A DNA stretch of 64,000 nucleotides from an uncultured Kiritimatiellota bacterium (GTDB lineage: Bacteria > Verrucomicrobiota > Kiritimatiellia > RFP12 > UBA1067): positions 17,767 through 81,766 of the forward strand of contig CAKUCX010000006.1 in NCBI GenBank assembly GCA_934643865.1, read 5' to 3'. Each line of letters starts with the position of its first letter. The first letter of the stretch is position 1. Shown here one piece after another: positions 8,085-16,985 of the stretch. The notes under the pieces are model-generated. The model was not told the DNA's origin and made no database searches. It saw nothing but the letters and a program-made list of their open reading frames with translations. The position numbers were made by a program, and so were the translations under genes.

Positions 8085-8936
8085 TCACGCTTTAGCGTAT
8101 TTTCTGAAAGTTCGCCCCATCACAATGGCCGTATTCTTCATCCATTGGAATGCTTTCATGCGCGTCTCTTCATCAAAATCACGAAAATCACCAAGTTCAT
8201 TACGCACAATGATTCGACTGGCATCCTTTTCTTCCAACGGCTGCCATTCAGGCACGAAGCCGAGATCCGTCTCGATATCTTCTTTCTTCTCCAGGAGGCT
8301 GGCGTACAGCTTTTTGTTCTTGGGGATGTAGAACTCGACACCAACCCCATTCTGCCGCACATTTATCGTAAGCGAAATATGTCCGGCGGAAACACCACAT
8401 CCTAGATCAACCCAATGATCAGACGGGGCTTTTCGTCCAGCACGGAAGACTTTAACATATTCAGGGTCTTGGTCGGCGAACGCGAAAAACGCCGCCCAAT
8501 ACCCACGGCGCGCGGCAAGAGTCTCGTCAAACTTGCCGCGAGTGGCGTCCGCTGCCGCAGATTCCTCTTTTTCTTTCTTTGTTTCCTCATACTTCACCAA
8601 CTCACCACCCGTCAGACCCGCGATCTGTTCCAACAGTTCATACGCTTCTTCTGCCTCCATCTGAAAGAATTCGCGCTGACGGACAACCTTCCCAGACGCA
8701 TTCTTCTCCACCGTTCGCAAATCCGAGCGGAGCATATCTATCAGCCTGTGTACATAGATGTCGCTACGGGCTGAACCGCTGTCCTCGACCGCGAGCGTCG
8801 CGTAGATCTTGAATGAAAACGGAACGGCCGTGCTGCCGTCAAGCTCCCGCTTGCGCTGTTCGACATTCGCCGCCCATCCAATCTTCACATACTCCTTGAA
8901 ACTCGGATTGGTCATGATATAGATATAACCTTTATT
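8085..8936 (-). CDS. GIY-YIG (T5orf172-type) and DUF4268 protein
   Basis: The N-terminus reads GYIYIMTNPSF followed by VKIGWA and R at conserved spacing, the start of a T5orf172/MUG113-type GIY-YIG nuclease domain (about residues 3-105). The C-terminal half (about 145-283; YWAAFFAFA, WVDLGCG, ARIIVRNEL-like segment) resembles DUF4268, which is often fused to nucleases in defence or accessory genes. I chose GTG 8936 because GGAG lies 8 nt upstream and because the GIY motif starts directly after it; a TTG at 8981 would add 15 residues. The target is unknown. Confidence 0.75.
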   Translation of the reverse strand, partial: NKGYIYIMTNPSFKEYVKIGWAANVEQRKRELDGSTAVPFSFKIYATLAVEDSGSARSDIYVHRLIDMLRSDLRTVEKNASGKVVRQREFFQMEAEEAYELLEQIAGLTGGELVKYEETKKEKEESAAADATRGKFDETLAARRGYWAAFFAFADQDPEYVKVFRAGRKAPSDHWVDLGCGVSAGHISLTINVRQNGVGVEFYIPKNKKLYASLLEKKEDIETDLGFVPEWQPLEEKDASRIIVRNELGDFRDFDEETRMKAFQWMKNTAIVMGRTFRKYAKA

Positions 8937-9003
8937 CACACTTGCATCTCCGTTTGTTTGCTTATCACAATTGTACAACACAAAGGGCCTCAGATATCAT
9001 CCG

Positions 9004-9153
9004 TCAATTATTCCAGCCAATTCGAGTCAAGAATGAGTTTAATCGCCTTAATTGCGCCTGAGTCAGCCACACCATCTCGTTCTCAAGCCGTACATCCAAT
9101 CGAATGGTCTCGTTCGGCTGATAAATGACAATCTGATTCTCGGCGTTGTCCAT
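9004..9153 (-). pseudogene. remnant of a RhuM/virulence-protein-like gene
   Basis: This 49-residue frame begins as RhuM-family DNA-binding proteins do (IVIYQPNETIRLDVRLENE, then VWLTQAQ) but jumps after LTQAQ to a short tail, LRRLNSFLTRIGWNN. Family members are normally several times longer, so an internal deletion is likely. It lies at the edge of the direct-repeat-bounded block. Confidence 0.6.
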
Positions 9154-9308
9154 GTCCGTCACGCTCTTTCTGCCCACTTTCAAGCCTACATTATATCATT
9201 TTCGTCTCATCGCCCTGGCGAATAAAGATCCGCGCGCAGACGCCATGTTCGATACTCCTTCTGAACTCATCCGTGCGGCGTTTGGCCCGGAGGCGGATCG
9301 GAAGAAGC

Positions 9309-9384
9309 GGCAGAGCGTCCCGACGCCGGACGCGCGGAGCATGCTCGCCGCGCGGCTCTGGCGGTTGAAAGTCACGGCGCGACC
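9309..9384. repeat. 76-bp direct repeat, right copy
   Basis: This is a second copy of the 5' end of the flippase gene (6056-6131) with one mismatch. Here it is not followed by a flippase reading frame: the next sequence is the 3' end of the SGNH hydrolase gene on the minus strand. Confidence 0.85.
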
Positions 9385-9388
9385 CGCC

Positions 9389-10243
9389 TCACAGAAACGG
9401 CGCGAGCGCCTTCATCCAGATGTCGTAGCCCGCGTCCGTGGGATGGATCTCGTCGGCCATCAGCGCGCGCGGCACCCATCCCGTTTCGTCCACGAGCTGC
9501 GCGTTGACATCGACCCAGACGATCTCGGGATGCGCGTCGGCGAAGCACTTCAGGAGCCTGTTCGTCTCGTCGTTGCGCGCCCGCGCCGCCGCGTGGCGCG
9601 CGGACTGCGCGGAGGCCCCGCGCGGGAAGATCGGGTGGAGGATGATCCGCGCCCGGGGCTGCCGAGCCCTGATCTGCGCGACGATCTTCTCCACGCCCTT
9701 CGCCACGTCTTCGGGCCTTGCGGACTTCGCGGAGTTGTTGTTCGTGCCGATCATCAGCACCACGTTCCGCGCCGTGTAGCCGTCGAGCTCGCCGTGGGCG
9801 ATCCGCCAGAGGACGTGCTGCGTGCCGTCGCCGCCGTAGCCGCAGTTGAGGACCCGGCGCCCGGCGGTGAACGCCGCCCAGCTCGCAGGGTGGCGCCATT
9901 CCCAGAAGTGCATGATCGAATCGCCAAGCATCACCACGTCCACCGTCTGCCCCTTCAGCGCCCGCACCTGCTCGATGCGGCTCAGGAAGCGGTTCGCCCA
10001 CCAGTAGTCCCCAAACGGGCCCTCCCCGCGTCCCGGCGCAGCGTTGCGCGAATTCATCCGCGCCGCCGCCACGCATTCAACCGGCTCCCGCGCCGCCGCC
10101 GCGTCCGCCGCCCCCGCCGCCAGCGCCACACAGGCGGCCAGCCCCAGCAATCCCCGTTTCATTGAGCTTGCGTGGCGCACCATGCTCTTGCCCCGTCCGC
10201 GCCTCAACCCGTCATCGTTATGCCTGTCGTTCGTTTCGTTCAT
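9389..10243 (-). CDS. secreted SGNH/GDSL hydrolase
   Basis: It is a GDSL-type esterase of the platelet-activating-factor acetylhydrolase-like group. Block I is VVMLGDSIMHFW, block II is around NCGYGGDGTQ, block III is LMIGTNNNS, and block V is DEIHPTDAGYDIW with the catalytic Asp and His. A signal peptide-like segment (MKRGLLGLAACVALAAGA) starts at internal Met28 (10162), but the only good ribosome-binding site (AGGAG) precedes ATG 10243; the shorter form is possible. Such enzymes commonly remove acetyl groups from glycans. Related copies occur at 32956-34416. Confidence 0.85.
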   Translation of the reverse strand: MNETNDRHNDDGLRRGRGKSMVRHASSMKRGLLGLAACVALAAGAADAAAAREPVECVAAARMNSRNAAPGRGEGPFGDYWWANRFLSRIEQVRALKGQTVDVVMLGDSIMHFWEWRHPASWAAFTAGRRVLNCGYGGDGTQHVLWRIAHGELDGYTARNVVLMIGTNNNSAKSARPEDVAKGVEKIVAQIRARQPRARIILHPIFPRGASAQSARHAAARARNDETNRLLKCFADAHPEIVWVDVNAQLVDETGWVPRALMADEIHPTDAGYDIWMKALAPFL

Positions 10244-10355
10244 TGCAGTTTTCTCCTGTCGGACGATGCCCCGTCGTCAGACCCGGGCATCTTGTTCGGT
10301 TGATGTTTCATTCTTCATTTCCCATTTTCTTATAAAGAGTGGTCTGCGTTGCGAG

Positions 10356-11483
10356 TCAGATACCATGCTCCAGCCTCCGCTTGAGCGCGTCGATGCGGCG
10401 CTTCGCCCACAGGAGCGGCGGCAGCAGCGGCACGGCGTGCGCGAGCGTCGCCGCGAAGAGGCGCGCCGCGCCGCCCGCAGCCGCGACGTCCGCCGCAAGG
10501 AAGCGCGCGCGCAGGCGCCGGAGCGCGCGCCGCTTCGCGCGCCCGGACCGCCGGGGCGCGCAGCAGACCGCCTGCGCCTCGTGGTAGAAGACGAGAAAGG
10601 CGAGGCGCCGCGCCGTCTGCGGGTCGTCGCGTCCGAGCCCGCCCGCCAGGAAGATGCGCCGCTTCTCGCGCGCGAGCCGCAGCCAGTTGCGCGCGCGCAC
10701 GAAGTCCCCTTCCCGCCGGTAGTAGCCCGAGCAGGCCGACGCCTCGAAGCGCAGGTAGTCGTAGAGCGTTGTGCGGACGGCCGCGAGCGTCCCCGCCGAC
10801 AGGAGGTAGTCGAGGAGGAACATCTCGTCCTCGCACATCGTGATGCCGCGCCGGAAGCGTATCTTCCGCGCCTCGATGAGGTCGCGCCGGAAGAGGCTCG
10901 CGACGAGGTAGCCGTTCACGCGGCGCGTCCCGAGGAGGAGCGGGTAGAAGACGCGCGCGAGGATCTCCGCGCGTCCGCGCAGCGTCTCCGCCGCGCCCGC
11001 GAACGGGAACATGACGACGCCGTCGGCCGTCTTCTCCGGCCCGCAGTCGCAGAGGGCGCCGCTCGCAAGGTCGGCCCGCTCGCGCGCGGCCAGCGCGAGC
11101 AGCGTCGTGTAGATTGCCGGGCGCACGCGGTCGTCGGAGTCGCAGAACGCGACCCAGTCGCCGCGCGCGGCGTCGAGCCCCCGGTTGCGGGCGACGCACA
11201 CGCCGCCGTTCGGTCCGGAGAGGACGCGAAAGCGCGCGTCCTTCGCCGCGAAGGCGCGGCAGAGCGCGAGCGAGCCGTCCGTCGAGCCGTCGTCGATGAG
11301 GATGAACTCGCAGTCGGCGAGGTGCTGCGTCCGCAGGGCCTCCAGGCACGCGCCCAGCCGCGCCGCCGTGTTGTAGACGGGCACGACGACGCTCACCTTC
11401 GGCCTCGCGGCCAAGGCGGCAGCAGACGCGGCCGGTGCCTCGTTCAGAAGCCTCTCAACGGCCCGTTTTCGACAATCGCCCAT
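10356..11483 (-). CDS. family 2 glycosyltransferase
   Basis: The 375-residue product has a GT-A fold typical of GT2: KVSVVVPVYNTAARLGACLE near the N-terminus, then ILIDDGSTDGS, GGVCVARNRGLDAARGDW and the DxD-like motif FCDSDDRV. It likely adds a sugar to a surface glycan on the cytoplasmic side. ATG 11483 is preceded by AGGGG at 5 nt. The frame stays open upstream to a GTG at 11759, giving a signal-peptide-like 92-residue extension that does not belong to the GT2 domain and is treated separately. It is followed by the SGNH gene after 112 bp. Confidence 0.85.
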   Translation of the reverse strand: MGDCRKRAVERLLNEAPAASAAALAARPKVSVVVPVYNTAARLGACLEALRTQHLADCEFILIDDGSTDGSLALCRAFAAKDARFRVLSGPNGGVCVARNRGLDAARGDWVAFCDSDDRVRPAIYTTLLALAARERADLASGALCDCGPEKTADGVVMFPFAGAAETLRGRAEILARVFYPLLLGTRRVNGYLVASLFRRDLIEARKIRFRRGITMCEDEMFLLDYLLSAGTLAAVRTTLYDYLRFEASACSGYYRREGDFVRARNWLRLAREKRRIFLAGGLGRDDPQTARRLAFLVFYHEAQAVCCAPRRSGRAKRRALRRLRARFLAADVAAAGGAARLFAATLAHAVPLLPPLLWAKRRIDALKRRLEHGI

Positions 11484-12026
11484 AATCGCCCCTAACGGCT
11501 GCCAGTATACCATATCCTCGCCGCCGTAGTAGCCCGGTTTCTGCGCCTGGATGTTCGCCGCCGTGTCAACAATCTTCAATTCAACGTCGTTCGACGCCTG
11601 GCCCGTGCGGCCGTCGCCGAGGAAGATGTCGCCGTTCGTACCGACCGTGCCCGCAAACGCGCAGTCCGTCTCCTCGGCGACCTTATCGACGCTGCCGGTG
11701 TCGGCGGCCGCCTGTTCCCCAAACGCCACGAACGCGAACAAAATCGTCGCCTTTCGCACGATTCTCGCAAACTACATCATATTTGGTCTTCTCACTTTCA
11801 TGGATTCTGTGTACCCCGCCTCTCGTTTTTGGAGTGAAGGGCGCATCGTCTACTCCCCCCGGCTGACTGTGCAAGAATTTGAACAGCGTTTTTGTCTTTG
11901 GCGTTTTTAACCTTCCTTCGGTCTTTAACCACGGAAGGCGCGGACACGCCTTCGGCGACACGGAAAACGTTTATGCCTGGGATGCGGCCGAATGCCGGCA
12001 CATGCGATGCATCCGATGGATGCGCG
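11484..12026. other. interval between GT2 and dGTPase genes
   Basis: No clear gene is visible. The minus strand contains an open extension of the GT2 frame from GTG 11759 (VRKATILFAFVAFGEQAAAD..., then a Gly/Asp/Thr-rich segment), which looks like the beginning of an exported protein and may be a gene remnant. A promoter-like box lies at 11504-11512. Around 11885-11985 are degenerate CAAAGAC and ACCACGGA words like those seen in the other gene-free stretches. Confidence 0.45.
11504..11512 (-). promoter_or_regulatory. extended -10 element TGGTATACT before the GT2 gene
   Basis: The minus strand reads TGGTATACT, 20 nt before ATG 11483, leaving room for the AGGGG ribosome-binding site. This supports the shorter GT2 start. 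The -35 is not obvious. Confidence 0.45.
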
Positions 12027-13364
12027 CTAGCATCCGAGGCGGCGGGCAAGCGCGTTGAGATAGTCGTCCGTCATGCCCGAGACGAAGTCCAGCACCGCAT
12101 GCGCCCACCAGGCGCGGGTGCGGGAACGGTTGGCCTCGTAGTAGGCGGCGTCCCACGCGAGCTGAACGAGCTGCCGGCTCAGCGTCGAGAGGGCCGCAAA
12201 CGCAGGCGCGCCGCCTACTTCGGGAATCTGTTCGAGGAACGAGAGGTAGTGGTCGAGGACACCGGCGAACTGTCCATAGGAGCCGATCTCGGCAATGACC
12301 TTGCGATGGTGGGAGAAGAGGACGCCGTAGAGCTTCTTGATCTCGTCGAACGCCGCCTTCTGCCCGCTCTCAAGGTAGTCCTTGAGCTCGCCCTCCAGCG
12401 CGCCCGCCATGATCGCATCGTAGTGCCGCGTGAACTGCACGAAGAACGCCTCGACGAGGTCGCGGATCGCCACGCCCCTGAACCACTGGAGGGGCTTGCC
12501 CGCACTCTCGGCCTGATGGCGCGGCGTGAGCATCTCGTGGAAGAGCGCGCACACTTGCCGCCGGGGAAGGATGCCCATCGCCACCGCGTCCTCAAAATCA
12601 AGGATGCGGTAGCAGATGTCGTCGGCGGCCTCGGTAAGGAACGAAAGCGGATGGCGCATGAACGTGCCGTCCGCGCGCACAAGCCCGAGCCGGGACCAGA
12701 CCGAGCGGAAAATCGCCTCCTCCGTCGTGAACGCCGCGAGCTTTCGCGCGCCGTCCTCCCCTGTCGCGAAGGAGGAGGAGAGGCGCGGATGCTTGACAAG
12801 CGCCCCGAGGGAGGCGAGCGTGAGGCAGTAGAACACCGAATCGCGCAGGTCGCTCCGCACGAGCATCCGGAAGGCCTGCGCGTTGCCGTCGAACACGCGG
12901 AAGTCGTTCCACACGGGATCGGGCCCCAGACGGTCGCCCGCCTTCTCGGCCCAGGCCTGAATCGCCTCTTCGCCGGAATGCCCGTAGGCGGGGTTGCCGA
13001 TGTCGTGCGCAAGGCCGGCGGCCTGCATGCACCAGTCGAGGGCCTCAAGCTGGGCGGGCGCCACGTCGCCGCGTTCGCGCAGGAACGCCTGCAGCTCGCG
13101 CGCGAACGTATGGCAGAGCGAGGCGACTTCGAGCGAATGCGTCAGGCGGTTGTGGATGCCGTCGACGTCCGCAAAGGGATGGACCTGCGTCTTGCGCGCG
13201 AGCCGCCGGAACGCGGACGAGAAGACGACGCGGCCGTAGTCGATCTCATACGGCGAGCGCGCGTCGCCCTGCGGCCGATAGCCGTCGAATCCGACCGCAT
13301 CGCCTTCCAGCCTGACCCGCAGGGGCGAGAGCAGGTGCGCCCATCTCTCCGTCGCCGCGCTCAC
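12027..13364 (-). CDS. dgt: dGTP triphosphohydrolase (HD domain)
   Basis: The 445-residue protein is a deoxyguanosinetriphosphate triphosphohydrolase-like enzyme that converts dNTPs to nucleosides and triphosphate. The metal-binding HD signature is present: RLTHSLEV (His76), GLAHDIGNPAYGHSGEEAI (His120-Asp121) and the family stretch FSSAFRRLARKTQV (48-61). Length fits the family. It starts at GTG 13364, which overlaps the stop of the upstream oxidoreductase by 4 bases (GTGA), so translation is probably coupled. It controls dNTP pools and may also limit phage replication, but nothing nearby proves a defence role. Confidence 0.9.
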   Translation of the reverse strand: MSAATERWAHLLSPLRVRLEGDAVGFDGYRPQGDARSPYEIDYGRVVFSSAFRRLARKTQVHPFADVDGIHNRLTHSLEVASLCHTFARELQAFLRERGDVAPAQLEALDWCMQAAGLAHDIGNPAYGHSGEEAIQAWAEKAGDRLGPDPVWNDFRVFDGNAQAFRMLVRSDLRDSVFYCLTLASLGALVKHPRLSSSFATGEDGARKLAAFTTEEAIFRSVWSRLGLVRADGTFMRHPLSFLTEAADDICYRILDFEDAVAMGILPRRQVCALFHEMLTPRHQAESAGKPLQWFRGVAIRDLVEAFFVQFTRHYDAIMAGALEGELKDYLESGQKAAFDEIKKLYGVLFSHHRKVIAEIGSYGQFAGVLDHYLSFLEQIPEVGGAPAFAALSTLSRQLVQLAWDAAYYEANRSRTRAWWAHAVLDFVSGMTDDYLNALARRLGC

Positions 13365-14497
13365 CCCTCGATCCCGCAGGCCATGAGCGTGGCCTTGTGG
13401 ACGGCGACGTCGTGGTCGTACTGGCCGGGCGGGTTCGGACGCCGCCCGCGCACGATGTCCGCGAGTTCCTTGAGCTGGTCGGCGTAGCGGTCCTTCTGCA
13501 CGCCGCAGGCCACCGTGTGCGTCCCCGCCTTGTACCCGCCCGCCGGCGCCTTGAGGCGCAGTTCGAGCGTCGTGGGCCTGCCGTCGAAGCGCTCGATCGG
13601 GCGCAGGTCGATGGCCCCCTTCGTCCCCTGGATGCGCAGCCAGCGCGTCGCGCACGCCGCGTGGCGCGCCGTGCGCACCGTCACCGTGGCGCGCGGCCAT
13701 TCCAGCACGCTCACGCAGTTCGTCCCCGCGTCTGCGGGGTCGCCGGGCGCGGGGAGGCGCACGACGTGGGCGCGCGCGGGGAGGCCCGGCATCATCGGGA
13801 GGATGAAGTCGATGAGGTGGCAGCCGAGGTTGTACATGAGGCCGCCCTTGAAGGAGGCGATGTAGGCGTTGTAGTTCCTGCTGCCGTAGTCGTGGTACAT
13901 GTCGGCCTCGACGGAGATGATCTCCCCGAGCCAGCCCTCCTTGACGGCCTTCTGGCAGAACCGGATCGCGGGGTTCACGCGGAACATGTAGCCGATCTGC
14001 ACGGGGAGGCCGCGCGCCTTGCAGAACGCCATCAGCGCCTCGAACTTCCTGAAGTTCTGACCGCACGGCTTGTCGAGGTGCATCGCAAGGCCGTGCTTCG
14101 CGACCTGCCAGGCGACGGGGATGAGGTCGTCGTTCGTCACCTCCACGAAGACGCACTGGATCGTCTTGTCCGCCCAGACCTGCTCGGGCGTGAGGCGCGG
14201 CACGCCGTCGAAGATCTTGAAGTCGCGGTCTTCGGCCGGCGTCTTCGAGGCGCGGTCGTCGACGATGCCGACAAGCTCGTAGTCGTCGGGCAGCCTGCGG
14301 AGCGAATGGAACTTCCCGTCCGCGTGCTCGTGGCGCATGCCCCACTGGACAACGCGCACCTTCTTCGCGTCCGGGAACGGCCTCCACGGCACGACGGGCG
14401 TCGCGTGCGTCACCGCGTCCACCGCCTTCTTCTCGCCCGTCACGCAGCCCGCCGCCGCGAACGCCGCCGAGAGCCCCAGGAAATCACGTCGCTTCAT
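13361..14497 (-). CDS. exported Gfo/Idh/MocA-family oxidoreductase (lipobox/Tat)
   Basis: The 378-residue NAD(P)-dependent sugar dehydrogenase-like protein begins MKRRDFLGL with a twin arginine and AAGC (Cys18), so it is probably a Tat-exported lipoprotein. The Rossmann part holds VRVVQWGMRHEHADGK and LVGIVDD; the conserved lysine motif appears as LDKPCG instead of the usual EKP. The start is fixed by GAGG a few bases upstream. Tat export of NAD-bound Gfo/Idh proteins is common in Planctomycetes and Verrucomicrobia. It follows the GH43 gene by 13 bp and overlaps dgt, so it is part of an operon. The sugar substrate is unknown. Confidence 0.85.
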   Translation of the reverse strand: MKRRDFLGLSAAFAAAGCVTGEKKAVDAVTHATPVVPWRPFPDAKKVRVVQWGMRHEHADGKFHSLRRLPDDYELVGIVDDRASKTPAEDRDFKIFDGVPRLTPEQVWADKTIQCVFVEVTNDDLIPVAWQVAKHGLAMHLDKPCGQNFRKFEALMAFCKARGLPVQIGYMFRVNPAIRFCQKAVKEGWLGEIISVEADMYHDYGSRNYNAYIASFKGGLMYNLGCHLIDFILPMMPGLPARAHVVRLPAPGDPADAGTNCVSVLEWPRATVTVRTARHAACATRWLRIQGTKGAIDLRPIERFDGRPTTLELRLKAPAGGYKAGTHTVACGVQKDRYADQLKELADIVRGRRPNPPGQYDHDVAVHKATLMACGIEG

Positions 14498-14510
14498 CTT
14501 GACCTCGCCT

Positions 14511-15512
14511 TCACTTCCGTTGTTCCGGTTCCGCATGCCACTCCACGCCCGCGCAGGAAAGCCCCGCGTCGCCCCAGGCGACCGGGAAGAGCTTCATCCG
14601 CTCGTCCGGCGTCTTGTTCGGCTGGTGGAGCGAGAGCATGAGCGCGCCGTCGAAGCGGTTGAAGAGCATGCCGTGCCCGCCGTCCCGCGTGAAGAGGGGC
14701 GTGTGCCGCGTCCAGGGCCCCCGGATGGAGCCGCTTTCGGAGACGCACTGCAGCACGCAGTAGCCGCTCCCCTTCAGGAAGTTGCTCCAGATCATGCACA
14801 GCGCCCGCTCCCCCTTCCGCCGGATCAGGAAGGGGCCGTCCGTCACGTGCCCGCCGCCCGGCGCGTCCGCCGCGCGGAAGAGCTCCACCGGCTCCGCCGT
14901 GAAGCGCGCCAGGTCGCGGCTCATCGGCGCCGCCATCATGCGCCCGTTCCCCGTCTGGCACCACTCGTGGCAGAACACCATCCACGGCACGCCGTCCTCC
15001 ACCCAGAGCGTCCCGTCGAGGCACATCCATTCGGGCGGCGTCACGCTCCCCGCCTTCACCGGCCTGAACGGCCCGAGCGGGCTCTCGCTGCGGAACACCC
15101 ACACGCCGCGCGGCTGAAGCCCCCCGCCCGTGAAGCCCTCCTGTAGCATCGGCCTGACCGGATGCGCCGCGTCCGGGGCGAAGGTCAGCGTGGTGAAGAG
15201 CCAGTACGCGCCGTCGTATTTGTGGACCTCGGGCGCCCACACGGCGGTGTTCTTCACCTCCGGCGGCAGCGTCATCGCCATCCGCTTCTCGCTCCAGCGC
15301 TCGAGATCCGTCGACGTGCGCACGCCCACGCCCTTCCCGCCATTCCACGGCTTCGACTCGTAGAGGTAGTACGTGCCGTTGTCGGGCAGCACGAAGGGGT
15401 CGCGGATCTGGAAGTCCGCCCGCGTCAACGCCTTCGGCGCCGCCGCAAGGCCCGCCCCCGCCCACAGCGCCGCGCACGCCGCCGCGAGCCCCAGAACGTT
15501 CCGCCGCGCCAT
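14511..15512 (-). CDS. secreted glycoside hydrolase family 43-like protein
   Basis: The 333-residue product has a signal or Tat-like leader (MARRNVLGLAAACAALWAGA) and a five-bladed propeller pattern of GH43/GH117 clan F enzymes. IRDPFVLPDNGTYYLYE holds the catalytic-base Asp, NTAVWAPEVHKY holds the second acidic region, and LDGTLWVEDGVPWMVFCHEW holds the probable acid Glu. It would release arabinose, xylose or related pentoses from plant glycans. Start ATG 15512 overlaps the upstream stop codon by one base (TGATG). Confidence 0.82.
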   Translation of the reverse strand: MARRNVLGLAAACAALWAGAGLAAAPKALTRADFQIRDPFVLPDNGTYYLYESKPWNGGKGVGVRTSTDLERWSEKRMAMTLPPEVKNTAVWAPEVHKYDGAYWLFTTLTFAPDAAHPVRPMLQEGFTGGGLQPRGVWVFRSESPLGPFRPVKAGSVTPPEWMCLDGTLWVEDGVPWMVFCHEWCQTGNGRMMAAPMSRDLARFTAEPVELFRAADAPGGGHVTDGPFLIRRKGERALCMIWSNFLKGSGYCVLQCVSESGSIRGPWTRHTPLFTRDGGHGMLFNRFDGALMLSLHQPNKTPDERMKLFPVAWGDAGLSCAGVEWHAEPEQRK

Positions 15513-16948
15513 CACACGTTCCCGATTTCCCAGCCCTTGCGGTACGTCGTGCGGCAGTAGGCGTTGGCGGCCGGGTTGTTCGTCACCGCCTTGCCGTCCC
15601 ACTCGACGCGCGGCCGGCCGTCGCGCGCGGCGAGCGCCACGACGTTGCCCAGCAGCACCGTCTTCACGAGCGGCACGCCGTAGTCGACGAAGTCCGCGTT
15701 CGCCTTGCGCCCCTCGCGGATCGCGTCGAAGAACTCGTGGACGTGGCTCTTGCCCTTCGCGAGGCGGCGGAACTTCTTCGGCGGCACGGGCAGCGTCTTC
15801 TTGAGGGACATCGGCACGAACTGGTATGCGTTGCCGAACTGCCCCGCCCAGAGGATGCCCTTCTCGCCCATGAAGAGCGTGCCGATGTTGCCGAGGTTCA
15901 TCTTGAACTTCTTCTCAAGCTCCAGGACGATCGGCGGGAAGTTCATCCACTCCCGCTTCGCGTAGTGGTACTGCACGTCCTCGTCGATCGGCACGTCGTC
16001 CTTGATGCCGTCCATCCAGTGGAGCGTCACGGGGTCCATGCCGGGGCGCGCCGGGAACTCGTAGGTGATCGTCTCGCGCGTCGGCCAGGACTCCGGGCAG
16101 ACGTAGCTCATGTCCTCCATCGTCACCGAGGCCGGCGGCGTCCCCATCAGGTTGAGCGCCCAGAACGGCGCGTCGAGCACGTGGTTGCCCATGTTGCCGA
16201 GCGAGCCGTTGCCGAAGCCCCGGATGTCGTACCAGCGCTGGCCGAGGTAGGAGCGGCGGTAGGGGCGCATCTCGGCCGGGCCCACCCAGAGGTCCCAGTC
16301 CATGCCCTTCGGCGGCGCGATCACGGGGCTGAGCGCCCGCTGCGCGTTGAAGCGGTCGCTCCAGCTCCACACCTCGCGCACCTGCCCCAGGGCGCCGCTC
16401 TGCACGTACTCGGCGACGAGCGGCTGGAACGGGCCGGAATGGCCGTGGTGGCCCGCCTGCGTGACGACGCCGTACTTCCGCTGCGCCGCCGCGAGGAGGT
16501 CCGCCTCCTCCTCGGAGTAGCAGATCGGCTTCTCGACGTAGACGTGGATGCCCTTCTTCATGCAGGCGATCGCGATGGGCGCGTGCGACTGCTGGTTCGA
16601 GGCGATGATCGCCGCGTCCACCGCGTCGCCCATCTGCTCCAGAAAGACGCGGTAGTCCGCGAACGTCTTCACCTTCGAGAGGTCGCAGGACGGCGCGAGC
16701 TTCGCGAGGCGCTCCTTCGTGTACGTCATCTGGGGCGCGTCGGGGTCGACCATCGCGACGATCTCCTCGTCCAGGCACTTCGTCACGAGCACGGAGCGCA
16801 GCCGCCCGCCGCAGCCGATGAGCGCGACGCGGATCTTCCGCCCCGCCGCAATCTGCCGTGCCCGGCTCTGGCCGAAGGCCGGGCCGCCGATGCCGAACGC
16901 GGCCGCGCCCGCAGCCAGCCCCAGGAAGTGACGTCTTTTCATTTTCAT
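15512..16948 (-). CDS. Tat-exported Gfo/Idh/MocA-family oxidoreductase
   Basis: This 478-residue protein starts MKMKRRHFLGLAAGAAAFGIG, a twin-arginine leader. The Rossmann signature is VALIGCGGRLRSV, followed by VAMVDPD. The catalytic-lysine motif is YVEKPICYSEEEAD, and the C-terminal domain is of the Gfo/Idh/MocA C-terminal (bacterial type) pattern, with GHHGHSGPFQPL, WDLWVGPAEMRPY and GNMGNHVLD. It is the larger Planctomycete/Verrucomicrobia version. The gene begins 37 bp after the methyltransferase gene and is joined to the GH43 gene by a 1-base stop/start overlap. Substrate unknown. Confidence 0.88.
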   Translation of the reverse strand: MKMKRRHFLGLAAGAAAFGIGGPAFGQSRARQIAAGRKIRVALIGCGGRLRSVLVTKCLDEEIVAMVDPDAPQMTYTKERLAKLAPSCDLSKVKTFADYRVFLEQMGDAVDAAIIASNQQSHAPIAIACMKKGIHVYVEKPICYSEEEADLLAAAQRKYGVVTQAGHHGHSGPFQPLVAEYVQSGALGQVREVWSWSDRFNAQRALSPVIAPPKGMDWDLWVGPAEMRPYRRSYLGQRWYDIRGFGNGSLGNMGNHVLDAPFWALNLMGTPPASVTMEDMSYVCPESWPTRETITYEFPARPGMDPVTLHWMDGIKDDVPIDEDVQYHYAKREWMNFPPIVLELEKKFKMNLGNIGTLFMGEKGILWAGQFGNAYQFVPMSLKKTLPVPPKKFRRLAKGKSHVHEFFDAIREGRKANADFVDYGVPLVKTVLLGNVVALAARDGRPRVEWDGKAVTNNPAANAYCRTTYRKGWEIGNV

Positions 16949-16985
16949 AGCCTTGCTACCTTTCATTTCCTTGCTGCTCCTTTCG

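Noticed and set aside
10265..10291. Intrinsic terminator between the GT2 and SGNH genes (GATGCCC/GGGCATC stem)
   Set aside because: There is a 7-bp stem, but no T-tract on the relevant strand and a 13-base loop. Too weak to call.
12027..14387. A 786-residue oxidoreductase-dGTPase fusion
   Set aside because: The upstream half is an alternate frame of the Gfo/Idh gene. The true arrangement is a GTGA overlap at 13361-13364.
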